DNA of 64,000 bases, taken from contig JAACJK010000163.1 of the NCBI GenBank assembly GCA_013368325.1, positions 2,480,001-2,544,000 on the forward strand. Reading direction: 5' to 3'. Under the pieces are notes generated by a model. The model was not told where the DNA came from. It was given only the letters and a program-made list of their open reading frames with translations, and ran no database searches. Position 1 is the stretch's first letter. Each line of letters begins with the position of its first letter. A program made the position numbers and the translations under genes. Source of the stretch: Ephemerocybe angulata (taxonomy: Eukaryota > Basidiomycota > Agaricomycetes > Agaricales > Psathyrellaceae). Positions 35,992 to 48,165 of this stretch are shown here, piece by piece.

Positions 35992-37007
35992 AACTTTTGC
36001 CCCAACTTCCCAGAAGTTGGGATGTACCATCTGGAAATTGACGCGACTTTCAAAGTTTGATGTAAATCGGGCTCTTGGGCACGAGTTCCAGATTTCTCTG
36101 GTCAAGAAGACTCGCCTGGACGAGCGCGTGGAAGATAAGACGGAGGTATTCAGCGTCGCGGATGCCCTGGCGTGTGGGGAATCTGTCAAGAATATGTTTG
36201 AATATCAGCCAAAGGTCTACTATTATAATACGTGTTTATAAATACCATGAAGGAATTCGCCTATGTACGGGAGTGGATCGGTTCAGTGTTTACAGGCACC
36301 CCGTTCCGGGGTAATGGCAGGCATGGTCAAATCAGGCGCTGCGAAGAAACGACAACCTGTTTACGAAACTTCCTGAATCCCCTCCACGCTAGACAAGCTC
36401 GGCAGGAGCTTGAAGATATGAATAGGGTTCTTATTATATCTGGTCGTTACTGAAATAGCTCAGCGCAAGTTCAGGGAAGGTTGATGATACGTATGGTTCT
36501 CTGATCATGTACCGAAACACCCTCTGCATCAGCGCTTAGTGTGCCTATAGTGTACTTGTAGGATTTTGGACAGGGCCAAGTTCACAAATACTGCAGAGCG
36601 ATACTTAAATAAAGTTTTAGGACGATCTTCTTCTCACATAGACGGTGACATAGACTCTAGAGGTTTTGAAGTTCACGAGACTTCTACAATCCCATACATA
36701 TGGCGATCTTGATTGGGCCATCGTCATTCTGATAGTCGAGCTACTGGTGCCGGGTATAGCAGGTCGTGGAACGAGCCATGCAACGAAGCTGTGCTGCACT
36801 GCTCCTTGGCAATATCCATCACGGAGAAGGTACATACTTGGAGAGGGCGCCCACTCACCGGCACCGCTCAAACCCTTTCCTCCTTCCCATCGAGCCGTCT
36901 CTTCGCCTACCGTCTGGGAGGTCCCCCAGCAGGATCCCTATACTTATCTCAGTCCAGCACTAATCCACTAATATCACGATTGGGCCGCTTGGATCTTCGA
37001 GTTGACG
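35992..37007. other. Intergenic, kinase to membrane protein
   Basis: No gene is supported. The 3' hairpin at 36001-36021 is listed separately. Confidence 0.35.
36001..36021. repeat. Perfect short inverted repeat after the kinase stop
   Basis: CCCAACTTC, three bases, GAAGTTGGG: a perfect 9 bp stem starting 10 nt after the stop codon. It would form a hairpin in the 3' UTR. Function is unknown. Confidence 0.6.
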
Positions 37008-38066
37008 ATGGACCCGAACAACTCCTCACGCCAAAGTCGACACCTGCCCGAAACCCGATGGTCGAACCAGTCCGTGGACTCGATATACCTGCAATATGGA
37101 GCCAACGACTCTACATTGGATGTAACAGGGTCATCAGAGGCTCTGTACTCTGCGTCTCGTGTAGGTTCGACGGCGGCGCTCGTGCCCTCCGAGGCGCCCA
37201 CAAAGCCGACGGGCGGTGGAATTGGAAATTCTGGCACAACACGCCCGCTTGATATCTCGAGATATGCCCCCAAATCAGCCACGCGAGGGCACACACCGGC
37301 TCAACATAAGAAGAGTGAATCTGCCACCCCGTTGATGCCCACATTTTCTGGCTCTGACGACCTTCACGACGACCCCGCCCCCTACGAGCCCCACATCTCA
37401 AGATCACCCGATAAAAAGCACGACGACGACCCCTCCCTCTACTCTCTAGAAGAGGAAGACGAAGATACTAGGGCTCAGCGTCAAGCAAACGTCGACCGCA
37501 ACCTAAACAAAATCTACTCACTCTACCGCCGGGACTCCTCCACAACTACCGCCCAATCGCGCTCGAGCTACCTCCCCCGCCTCCCCTTCCAGCGCACGAG
37601 CAGACACCAGCGGGACGACTCCGACTTCTCCATGTCGAGCCAAGTGACACTCGTCCCGGGCCAAGGCACCTATGCACCCAGCCAGGTGACGCTCGTGCCC
37701 ACCCTCTCGCACATCGACACGGTCGACCTCGAGAAGGGGAAGTACGGGATGCGCGGGGACGCCGGCGACCTCAACTTCAAGCCTCTGCCCCCAACGCCGC
37801 CGACGCCAACCCAGAAGCGTGTGCTCCGCCGCGCGGGGGTATGTACGGGGCTGTGCTGCTTCACGCTCCTAATCGTTATTGTCGCGGGTGCGGTGGTGTA
37901 CATGATGCTCGCGGTGAACTCGAATCTGGATTCGTGGGGGCATAGGGTCGCGGTGTTGCCGATGGGGGTGGGGAATCCGCAGCAGAATATGGCAGCGAGC
38001 GAGGCAGCGAAGGCAGCGAAGGCGGCTGCAACGACGACGGCGACGAAAATGAGGGGAGGGTTTTGA
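37008..38066 (+). CDS. Single-pass membrane protein, unknown function
   Basis: Uninterrupted frame of about 350 residues, not recognised. The first two thirds are polar and low in hydrophobics, with an acidic stretch (YSLEEEDEDTRAQRQ). SSQVTLVPGQGTYAP is followed by a second SQVTLVP, a small internal repeat. A proline-rich juxtamembrane segment (KPLPPTPPTPTQKR) precedes one strong transmembrane helix (TGLCCFTLLIVIVAGAVVYM). A short Ala/Lys/Thr-rich tail closes it. The charge pattern suggests a cytosolic N-terminus (inference). The first ATG is 37008. The gene has no introns, unlike most of its neighbours. Confidence 0.7.
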   Translation: MDPNNSSRQSRHLPETRWSNQSVDSIYLQYGANDSTLDVTGSSEALYSASRVGSTAALVPSEAPTKPTGGGIGNSGTTRPLDISRYAPKSATRGHTPAQHKKSESATPLMPTFSGSDDLHDDPAPYEPHISRSPDKKHDDDPSLYSLEEEDEDTRAQRQANVDRNLNKIYSLYRRDSSTTTAQSRSSYLPRLPFQRTSRHQRDDSDFSMSSQVTLVPGQGTYAPSQVTLVPTLSHIDTVDLEKGKYGMRGDAGDLNFKPLPPTPPTPTQKRVLRRAGVCTGLCCFTLLIVIVAGAVVYMMLAVNSNLDSWGHRVAVLPMGVGNPQQNMAASEAAKAAKAAATTTATKMRGGF

Positions 38067-40660
38067 TGAATGGGTGTTGCCCTGGGTTATTGTCGCTGCT
38101 ACCAAAGGTCTGGTTTGCTCAGTGCGGCGCCAGGCCAGCCTCCATCTCTGTGGGTTCAGTTTTGTAGGCCCTTCAGATGGTGACCTTTTCTGAGTGGGCG
38201 GGCGTCCAGTTGAAGTGGGGTGTCCGCACATCTCGCACTTTTATGTTCAGGTTCTATATCTTGTCATTTCTTCGCACTTCTGGTTCTTCTTCGTCATCTT
38301 TCTCTCCACATCGATCACCCTGGGTTCACGGATCTCGTACACTAGCATTTACATACAGTCATTTCATTCTCCTCACTTCTTATGCATAATACCCGCTATA
38401 TATTCTCCTTGTATACAACCCCGAGTGTGGGTGTAATGTGTATGTGTCGGGTTCGTAAGCGCTCGGTGCCTCGATCGCGCGATTCCCTAATTACGGTTCC
38501 GAACGCGCTATAGACAGGCGCTTATCGAATCCATCTCGGGGAGTCTCGGGCTGGTGGAATCTTTGGCAGCCAAATCCTAAAAAATCCTGCCCTGATCTTG
38601 CACCAGGGTGACTCACCTCTCGAAACACTTAAGACCTTGGCGCTGTCTCGGGCACTATGGGTGGTCCATGATCCGGTCCTGGCGGTGATCCGAGTGTGAG
38701 GCAAAGGTGCGGGCGCTTATCAAGCTCATTAGGGGACAGGTTCTCCAATACAGTGCTTTCGCATGTATGCCGCTATGTGAAAGCTAAAAAATGTGCCAAT
38801 AGATGCTTAAGTTCCGTATTTCCGAGATGTGGTGCAATGAGCCAAGGTTATAATCACCCTGTCGTTAGGACATGTCGCATGGTTTACCGCTGATCCATCT
38901 TGCCACAAGCCTCAGCGATGCGAGACGCACCGCTTATTGATGTATCGAGACATTTTGGAGCTTCCTAGTTCCAAGTAGCTGGTAGCCTCTAGGCGACCTA
39001 AACCTGCTGCGCTCATATCGGCCCACTTTTTATTTCACGACCTGGGAATTGAATAAACTCCTTCAATGAAATCCTTACCACATTTACACGCCACGGATTC
39101 GGAGCTCGCCTACTGCGGAGGGCAGTATCGTTGAGCTGGGGGGCTGCGCATTTAAAGTGCGTTTGAGTCTCGATAACGCCTGTCATCTAATGGTAACGCG
39201 CTGAAAATTGACTGTCACCTATAGGCACTTTGCCCGCCCTTCCGCTCTTCTAGCACCTATCATCTCTGTTAGATCATCTCGTCCCTATCAGGTACTACTC
39301 CAGGTACCCGGGGACCTGCTCCTCCGAGTACCCGCTGTTTTCCCTATGCCGGACGAAACCGCGAGCTCTTCGAGACTTGAGTCGCGGTGGTTCGCCCCTC
39401 GCCTCCCACCGGCGCGAGGCAATTTTTTTGCTGAACCGTGTATCCGCTGCTGTCTCCGATATCCTTGGCTCATGTGAATACAGGAGACCGGGTATCCTGG
39501 GCACCGTCGGTTATCACCATCAATGAGCGCCTAAGACTCCTCCGGTGAAAAGCGGAGCCATCACCTCGAGGTCGTTGCGGTCGATCGCAGTACATCTAAC
39601 GACTATGAGGTGTCTGGGTGTTGTACGCAGCCCTCTTCTGCAGTCCTTTTGAGGGGCGGCGGCGAACGATGCCCTTGAACTTGCCTTCGCAGACAACACG
39701 AACTTGGTTCGCGGGTTCTTCGAGGGCAAGCGTACATACAAGCGCCGGTAGACTGGAAGGAACTGCGCGTGCTGCGACAATTCGATACCACGGAATCTAC
39801 CTCTCATTCCGGAAGGTTGGTTCCCCTGCTTGCGCAAGCCCTCTGCCCATGTTCCTAATCTTTCTAGGGCACCGAGTGGCTTGCTCATCCTGTTTTGTGT
39901 TCAATGCGAGATAATCAGCAAGGTACGATTTGCTGACAGAATTTGAATCTCGCAGCCGCAACGTGCCAAGCACGTCCTCGGTGGCTATATCGAGTTTTGC
40001 CTCCGTGACAAGCGACGGACTGCGTAAGCGGCTAGGTACTCCGAGTTTAGCAGAGTTTAGCTGGGTCGTAGCCTTGGACCACAGTTAGCTGGATCCTTAG
40101 GATATTGTGCTCTCGAGCTGCATTAAATTGGTGCATTCGAGGCCAATGCGCATGGAGATTCGGGGTCGAAGGATGGAGAACTCAGAATATTGAACGCCAG
40201 GAGTGGTGCGCTCGGGGATGACGTAATCAAATGACGGAGCAGGGAACATGGGTGCCTCGGATGGTGTTCACTTGCAGCCAAGGGATTTGTTCGCAAGAAT
40301 CTCATTTCTGCATATATACCCGGACAGGTCCATGAATCCCGTCCAGATCTTCCTTCTCGGCTTCCCCATTCACCTTTGACACTCAACTTTGGCTAGCGAC
40401 CTCAAAAGTTGCGTAAATCTCGACCCATATCAAGCGGGTATCTTGTGACCTTGTCTCGAGCGACGCTGTTGGTGAGCCGAAATGGTGTCGTTGCACGCTT
40501 TATTGATTCTCACCACCACCTTAGTCTTGACTTAGATACACTTTCAGGATTGTGTAGAGCTTTGCGCTAAAGTGGGCACAAGGTGAGTGGCATACCGTCG
40601 CTCTGGAGTGTGGGACGAGAAAGTAACAGCCTGGAATAGTCTCGACCAACAGTCACAGTC
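38067..40660. other. 2.6 kb intergenic
   Basis: The largest gene-free stretch. Only short open frames are seen (for example 39208-39477 and 39520-39888), with no recognisable domain. GGGCGCTTA lies at 38711-38719, with the near copies AGGCGCTTA at about 38517 and TAAGCGCTC at about 38453. Confidence 0.35.
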
Positions 40661-43600
40661 ATGTTCTCGTCTTTCACACAGTTTCTGCCCTCTGCATTGC
40701 AGAACACTATCTCATCGCATTCGCCGCCGCACGAACAGGAAGAGAAGCCCTTACCCCAGTCCAACTTTGACCCATCGACCGATGATGAAGGCGACGAGGA
40801 CGAGCTTATTAGGCAGCAGAGCCAACAAATGGAGGACGAGGATAAACGGAAGGTGAAATCGAAGAAGGAGAAGGATGGAAAAATGGCTACTGAGGTGCGC
40901 TATTTACCGTTCTAACCTGATGTTTTACAATGCTGAACCCATACCGACATGTCTACAACAGACGCTTGTCTTTGTCCGCCCCCCACCGTCGAAGACGAAT
41001 CACCCACTTAACCTCCAAGTCCAACTCGTACCACCCAACGCCCGGCCGCCATCAGGAGTCCAGATGCCAAGCACACCTACATCTGCGGCTTCCTTCGCGA
41101 GCACGAGCTCAGACGGTGATGCCCTTTCCCGGACATCGACAAACCACTCGGACTACAGCTCAAACTATGCATCGAACTCCACGACTTCATTCGCATCTAT
41201 CGCCTCATCTTCTGCCGACACATCATCCACCAAGAGCGGCTCGAGCGGAAGAAGCGCCCGTCGTATCATCCCCCTTTACAACCTTCAGGCCCACAACGTC
41301 TTGCCCAACGTGATTGCGGACGCTGGTACCGACGCCAAAATCGCTAAATTCCAGAAAAAGGGTTTAGAGCTCATAGATCTTGCTGTTCTCGAGCCAGTCG
41401 AGGTGTGGGGCGTCAGAAACCGCACAGGCGAGAAGCAGGCGAAGAAGCAGGGCATGCGGATCAGCGTTGACGAAACTGGAACCATTGTGCACACCGGACT
41501 TGGGGTCAAGCCTGCCGGGCTACCAAGTAGCAGAGCGACAGGAGGATTCTTGCAGCCCAAAGGCACGAGAGACGGCAGCCGACCTGGCACGCCTTCTGCG
41601 AATTCAAGTGTCCTGTCACTTAATTCCAACTCGACGCATTTCAGCAATCAGCCTCAACTTGTTATCTCACCGCCACCTCCTTCTGCATCCATTCATCCTC
41701 CCGCGTCAGCACCTCCTGTGTCAGGAACATTTCCGGCCTCACAGCTACCTCCGAAATCCCCCACTCCTCCCTCAAGGCCTATCGACATCGCACCGACCAT
41801 AGCAGAGCATCCTCATGACGCCACTCCACCGGCGATCGTTGTTTCGACCACGCCGACGAAGAAATCGAGCGCCGCAAACCTTTTCGGGAAATTCAAATTC
41901 AATAGCAAGCGGAACAGTGCCCTCAACCCCTTGTCATCTCAATCGTCATCATCCCCCGAGATCCTTCCATCCAATGGTGCTCCAGAACTGGGCAGCTCCA
42001 CGCCACCGCAACCACCCGTGCAATCACAACTAAGCGACATCGCCAAATTTGCCATGGCCCCAATGAATGCTAAGCGCCCGTCCACCCTTAGTGCACCCCT
42101 CTCGCCTGCGTCAATCAGCTCCCAGAATAGCAACACGCCGACACCTACCCCAACGACCCCGCATCCCCGAGGAGGGGAGCGACATCAGAACGCAGGCTAC
42201 AGCGAGGATGAAGTAGGTCCCACACCAACCGGGTCCCCCGCCGTCGCGGCCTTCAACCTTTCTCCGACTGAAACCGGGTCGTCTGGTAATGCTAGCCCTC
42301 GGCCCTTGAGTATTGGGGGTGCCCTTACTAGGGGTCGAAATAAGTTTATTAGCGGGATCAAGGGTGCCGCGACTGCCAGTATGGTCGACTCACCGCCCGC
42401 CTCGAGTTCGCCTCTGGCCTCATCCACGCTTGACCAGCAGCTGCCGCAGCAAATGGGGTCGCCGCCGTCTGTGGGCGGTGCCAAAGGGTTTTTCAATAAA
42501 CTCACCGCCGGCATCACTGGGAACAACGAACGGAACCAGCAAGGGCAGCTCGCCGGCCCGAGCAGGGTGAGCGGGCTCTTCACCAGAGAGTCTGAGAGGA
42601 GCAGGGAGAGCGTCGATTCGAATACGAGTGGCAACAATGGGAGGGAAGGGCGGGGTACGACCAGCCCCTTTGGGAGGCTGTTGCATCATTCGGGCTCCCA
42701 GCAGTTCATCGGAAAGGGGAACTTCGCGTCGCCGACGGCCAGTGGGGCAAGCAGTGTGAACCCAAGTCCGAGGCCTTCGCAGGACCAGTCGTCGCTCCCG
42801 CATGTACCGGTGCCACTTACACTGTCGACGTCGAATGGTGGAAGTGCTGCACCGAGCCCCCTTCCACTGCCGGCTGGTACGCCTTTTCAGAACCAGACCT
42901 TTTCTCTTCAGCAGCAGGCGCAGTTACACGCGCATCAACTTAGTCTGAGGCAGCTTCAGCTCAGGCCGCCTGTTTTGGGTATCCAGCCTACGTATGTGTC
43001 GGCGTCGCAGGCGTATGTGGATCAGCACCAGCCAACACCGTCTACTGTCAACCTTACGCTCAACCTTCCGGCGCTAGAGGAGCTTGCGGTCGGGAATGGC
43101 ACGAATCTCAGCGGACACAATGGGAACGGGGGCAGTGGTACTGCGCTTAACAAGATGGAGAGTTTTAGTTCGTTTGGGGAGGCGGATGAGAGCGTTGCGT
43201 CTGCTTCGATCTCTGGGAGCAGGCGGAGGAGGAGGTCGCGGCCGCGTGCCTCGGATGGGATGAGTGCGGCGGCGTCGACGACGGGGACGAGTAGTCGGAG
43301 GACGAGTTTGAATTTGGAGAGGGATAAGGATGGGATGTTGGTTACGACCCCGGGAAGCACGAACGCGCTCATGCAAGCGAATTCTGGAGGTTCTCAGATG
43401 TCCCAGCTGGTCCAGCAGGGGGAGAGAAAGGAGAAAGAGAGGGCGTTAATGTACGTGTGGCTTGTTGCGCGGTGGTTGAAGAAGAGGGGTAGTCCGCCGT
43501 CGAGGGGGACGAGTATACATGCGCAGAGTGCGAGTGAGAGTAATGGGAACGGGAATGGAGGGGCAGGCGGCAGAGCAAGGGACTTGTTTAGAGATATTCT

Positions 43601-44726
43601 GCCGCGAAGGGATAAGGACGGGGAGAACCGAAGCATGTTGGGGAGTGATAGGGAGGCGAAGAGGGGCTCGTGGCATGCTGGTGCGGGCATCGGGTTGCTT
43701 CCTTCGCTTGGCGCGTTTCACCATACGCAGTCAGCGTCGAGTTCAAGTGCAGCGCATGTTCCTTTGGGAATGGATGGGAAGCCGTTGGTGCTTGGCCCCG
43801 TTGTGGGTGGAGGCTTTGAGGTGCGGTTTGAGTGGAAGAGGGCGAAGACGAGGAGCTCGAAGGCGAAGCATAAGGGTGACGATGGAGATACAGCGGGTAA
43901 TAAGAGAGGGAGAAGTAAAGTGAAGGAAAGGAAGAAAAGTGGGTACCCGGAAGTGAAGGAGAGGGATATGGCAGTGGAGGAAGGGGTGCAAGATGACGAT
44001 ACTCCCCGTATCATCCAGGGTTCGATGGTCGAGACTTCTCCGAAGAAGATGTCGCTTGCGGATCAGAAAAGGGTCAATAGAGCGAGCACAATCAGTATTG
44101 GGAGTCTTGCAGGGAGGGAGAATGAGGGATCTGATTCGCCGTCGCGCGCTTCTAGCAGGCGGAGGGTGTCGATCCTTCTCAAACGCCATAAAGATGAAGG
44201 TGGAGAAGGTGAGGTCGAGGAGGACGAGGGCGACGAAGACGACGACAGCGATTCGGAGGACTCGGAGACGCCTTGGGTGTGCACTCTCAAAGTTCGCAAG
44301 ATTTACCATGTCCAAGCACCGAAGGGTACGACCACCATTGTCGACTCTGTGGCGAGTATTTCTAATGGTGAGGGAAGTGGGCGTCGGGAAGAGAAGGGAG
44401 AGCAGGATCAGATGCTGCGGCTGAAGGTTGGAACGTTATCACCAACACCCCATCATCCGAAGGTCGTCGCTATGCTCAAGGTTCCATTCCCTCTCCCCGA
44501 TGTTGAGGTTGAGCGGATGAAACTAGTGAAGAGGAAGCCGATGTACGGGCAGAATTCGCAGGAGGAGGATGAGGGAGAGGAGGATCCGTACTATGGTTTA
44601 ACGCTCAGCGCAGAGGACATCAAGGATATCGTGTGCAGCACAGGGCTGTGGCTGGTTGTCCGCGAAGGGTTTGGCGGTGTTGGGAAGGTTAATAGGAAGG
44701 GTGATGGGTGGAAGATTCGAGGTTGA
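40661..44726 (+). CDS. Large Ser/Pro-rich protein, unknown function
   Basis: Two exons (40661-40894 and 40962-44726) encode about 1,330 residues that I do not recognise. The short exon 1 begins MFSSFTQFLPSALQ and is acidic. Ordered-looking blocks are LVFVRPPPSKTNHPLNLQVQ, RIIPLYNLQAHNVLPNVIAD and KKGLELIDLAVLEPVEVWGV. At the C-terminus there is TPWVCTLKVRKIYHVQAP, then VVAMLKVPFPLPDVEVER and SAEDIKDIVCSTGLWLVVRE. The 900 residues between are low-complexity Ser/Pro/Thr/Gly runs. The ordered N- and C-terminal blocks around a long disordered centre suggest a scaffold (inference). The long antisense open frames over this gene are compositional shadows. Confidence 0.75.
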
Positions 44727-45398
44727 GTGGGTGAGATAAACGTTCCTGGAGTGCCCGGGTAGATCTAAGCGGGTGCTTTCATTGTTTGTTCCGTCTTTGG
44801 TTCCCATTATTTTGTCTCCATTGCTGTTATGGTCCTATGGCTTGGTTCTTACTTTACCTTTCTTCGGACTCTTTCTTTCCTTTCCTCTCCTCCACTATCG
44901 CTTGTTCAGTTTTCTAGGCGAACGGCATCTCCCAGCTACGTCTACATCTCTTGCTTTCATGTTTCTCGGATGTACCTATTGTGTACCGATACTAATATTT
45001 GCTCAGATTCATCACAAATACGAACTTCTGCTGAACCTCACTAGCGCTGATGCGAACCTCCAAGTAGATATGAAAGGAAACCTCTAGCTATTAAATATGC
45101 CTATGGGGTCGATCAGGGCGAAAGGCCTCTGTGGGGTAGGCGGCTTAAGGGTGTCTTTCCAGTTGCTTGCTAGATGTTGGCAGAATCAGCGCCCCTCTCA
45201 GCGCCCATTACAAGAACAGCGCTGGCACTGCACCTGTTCCCTCCTCCATTTATTCTTAAATTGATGCCAAACCCCAGACTCCATAGAATTGCTTCCAATT
45301 TCCCAGCTCTCAATGAAGGTTTCTTTGCCCCTTTATCAAGGCGCGGGGTATGTAGTTCCGGAGTGGGACAACAGCGCCTTCATACCTACCTATCTACC
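44727..45398. other. Convergent intergenic
   Basis: Holds the 3' flanks of the Ser/Pro-rich gene and the F-box gene. No gene is supported. Confidence 0.4.
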
Positions 45399-47091
45399 TT
45401 ACCACACATATAAATCCAATATGCGGACGGTAGGGAACGCGTCGCGCACTTGGCCTTCTGTGAGCCAATCCGGATCTTCAACGCTGTCCCATTGACATGA
45501 AGCCCATGGGGGCCGGTGCTCGCTCCGGGGTATAAGATGCAGCGCTAGGTTGGAAAGGGATTTCCAGTGGGAGTAGGACGATGTTTGGAGGTCGGCTAGG
45601 AAGCTTAAGGGTGACAAAGGAGGCGTGCCTGCCTCCGGCGCACCCCGTTCGGGAGTTCTAGCTTGGACCAAGGCAGTAATAACTTTGAGAGTTTGAAGAA
45701 CAGGGAGGTGGTCGGCGAGTGAGTCGAATAGTGCCATGGTGAGAATGTTGAGTTTGACTGTGAAGGATCGCAGGGACGAGAAATGGTTTTGCGAGATGAG
45801 TCGCACGACGTCTTCTTGTTTGAGGCGGTTGAAACCGAGGTCGAGTGTGACGAGGGTTTCAACACAGGCAGCGGAAGAGATACAGTTAAGGAGGGGTTCG
45901 GGGTCTGTTAAAAAGGACTCTTCGTAAAGGAGAAGGAGGCGTAGGGTTGTGAGGGTTTGCAGACAAGGGATCGTACGCATGAGAAGGGGTTCGATGTTTA
46001 AAGGGGAAAATCTGGGGCGAGAAACAGTCCCAGCGTCATCCCGGGGGTCGTACAGGAGAAGATGCAGTGTATTCAGGGTGCGAGCGTGTGCGCTGATGAA
46101 GGCGGGAAGCGCATGCAAGCCAGATTGCTGAGCATGGTTGAGAGGAAAGTGGACAATGAGCTCAGAAAGTGAAAGGACAGGGGTACTCGCAGGACTTGGG
46201 GCCAAGCCCAAGTTTCGCGAAGCATTGGAGAGGGCGTGGAAGAGCCCATCAGCGTAGTCAATGTTGTCGACTTCAACCATAAATGAGAAACTGTGGTCAC
46301 GGAAGCGGAGTGCGAGACTTTTCAAGGTCTTCGAGTGCCGAATAACGAAGAGTTCAACGTTCCTCACGTCCATTGGCCCTGAGCCAGAGATTCTCCCGAA
46401 TGATAAGTCGATTTTGTTGAGGGAAGGGAAGAAGAGAGGATGGTTTAGAACGCCGTCTCGGTAAAATTCTAGAGGTATGTCGAGCAGCAGACAGCGCAAG
46501 TTCGCCGAGATGCTCTGCAGGGCGTTCCGAATGTAGGGTTTGTAGATAGTTAGGAATGTGTCGTAGTGATGTGTGTGGTGTGCGAACGCTCGGTAGAGAA
46601 ATTGAGCAGTATGGAGAGCGGGAAAATGCGAAGAGAGGTCGATTTCTGTCGACAACGTCTTGAGAAGTGCCCGCACCGACGGGTCAGGCTCAATGGGAGG
46701 AAGTGGCCACTTGAAGAAACGCTCTAGAAGTTTGTCTTGCTTTCGTGGAAACTTGAGATACTGCTCTAGCTCCCCCAGAGTGAATTCTATCTCCTTGACG
46801 TTGTTCGTGACATAGGGGCTCCTACAATGGCAGGAGTTAGATAGTGCATATTGCCAGATAACGGAGGAATTGGACGTCCTACCGTAGGTTATGATGAAGT
46901 TTCTTTTGCACCAGCGGACTGGAGAGGTTCGAAATTCGAAGTCTTTCGTAGCGAAAAGACAATACGATGTAGAAGAGCGGGCGGTTGACAGCGTAGAGCC
47001 GATGTTCGCTCCCACTGGGAATGTGCTGCACAATACGAACCCAAATCTCATCCGGGAGCTCCAGGCCTTTGGCGATGGTTCTCTCCAGCAT
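45399..47091 (-). CDS. F-box-like protein
   Basis: Two exons with one intron near 46815-46880. The N-terminus LELPDEIWVRIVQHIPSGS followed by YAVNRPLFYIVLSFRYERL is an F-box-like start. The remaining 500 residues are leucine-rich without clear repeats: NLRCLLLDIPLEFYRDGVL, SLNKIDLSFGRISG, VETLVTLDLGFNRLKQEDVV and FPTVRILDLYVW at the end. It probably serves as a substrate receptor of an SCF ubiquitin ligase, judged from the F-box alone. Its sequence differs from the F-box gene at 19-21 kb, so the two are not recent duplicates. The start is the first ATG of exon 1. Confidence 0.75.
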
Positions 47092-47566
47092 TGAGAGTTT
47101 AAGAATGCCTAGGTGCAGGAGGAACAGGGGGAGAAAGGAAGCTTGGCCCTGAGCGTCGAAGTTGTAGGTCCAAGGTCAGTCCAGGTTCAGTTAGTTATCT
47201 GCAAGATGAAGGTTGAGACGAAGGATGCTGTTGCTGTGATGCCCCGGCCTGGCATCTGACATACAAAATGATGGTAAGGGGAATTTGCATGGGACATGTA
47301 TTCGTTGCTTAAACTTGCCTTTTACTGGAAGTCGCGGGCTCTCCCCAAAGGGCCTCCAAACCACTCTTAAACCTGGCGGGGAATGGACAGGCCTAAATCC
47401 ATCCTACTGAGCGCACGCGATTCGGATCTTGAAAGAACAGACACTACAACTTTCTTTCCAGTCTGAATAGAACGAATGAGATTAATGATGACCTATACAG
47501 TGAATCGGCGTATAGAGAAGAGATTGAGCCTGTCCCATACACTGTCCAGTGTCCTCCATTCCCATC
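47092..47566. other. Intergenic
   Basis: Promoter side of the F-box gene and 3' flank of the DUF202 gene. No gene seen. Confidence 0.4.
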
Positions 47567-48165
47567 TTACCGTGAAGTTATCTCGTGCCTCAGGATCAAC
47601 ACCAACAACCCAATCTCCACTGCGCCCACGACGACTGCTACTTGCACAACACTCCACCCCGCCGTAACGAATGGCCTTCCAAATACCCGTCCGTTATCTT
47701 GGCCGACGGTCTTGATGGCACCGTCAATATAAGAGGCCTCCTTGTGGCGATCAGCGAAGTCATGTCTCGAGGAGCGCGCGCGGAAGAAGGCGATGACGAA
47801 GAGTAGGGCACCGAGGATTGCGAAGAGGAGTCCGACTTTGGGGAACACAGATGTCAGAGTTGGTAGCTAGCACGAGATAGAGGTATAGCACGTACTGCGA
47901 TGGAAAGCCTTATCGAATAGCCTCAGGATAGTGAGTGCGTAGCCTAGCGCTCCCAGCGCTGTGCGACTATACGCCCCATGAAACGTCCGCTGTCGTGCAC
48001 GGAGCTCGACGAGCTCGTTGATATCTGAGGCGACGAAAGAGTTGCGCCGATGGCCTCTGTCATTGTCGTCGAATCCATTAGTTCAGCTTTGCGACTCAGA
48101 CCTCGTCGACGGTCGTACCTGTAGGTATGTGTCTCGCGATGTCGGATTCTGCTTGTTGATGCCAT
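47567..48165 (-). CDS. DUF202-family membrane protein
   Basis: Three exons give about 150 residues: MASTSRIRHRETHTYR, an intron ending at GACAATGACAG, then GHRRNSFVASDINELVEL and RARQRTFHGAYSRTALGALG. A second intron follows FDKAFHR. Two or three hydrophobic segments are clear: TALGALGYALTILRLF, IGLLFAILGALLFVIAFF and VVQVAVVVGAVEIGLLVLIL. Between them are ARSSRHDFADRHKE and VFGRPFVTAG. The layout (polar N-terminus, R-x-x-R-T-F before helix 1, three helices) matches the DUF202/YidH-type family found singly in fungi. The biochemical role is unknown. The start was chosen because only this ATG splices in frame to the conserved ELRARQRTF block. An in-frame run-on at the 3' end means the last exon may be longer. 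Confidence 0.7.

Noticed and set aside
43000..44300. Several minus-strand open frames of 100-190 codons opposite the Ser/Pro-rich gene
   Set aside because: They are Arg/Ser/Pro-rich reverse readings of low-complexity codons, with no domain and no promoter.
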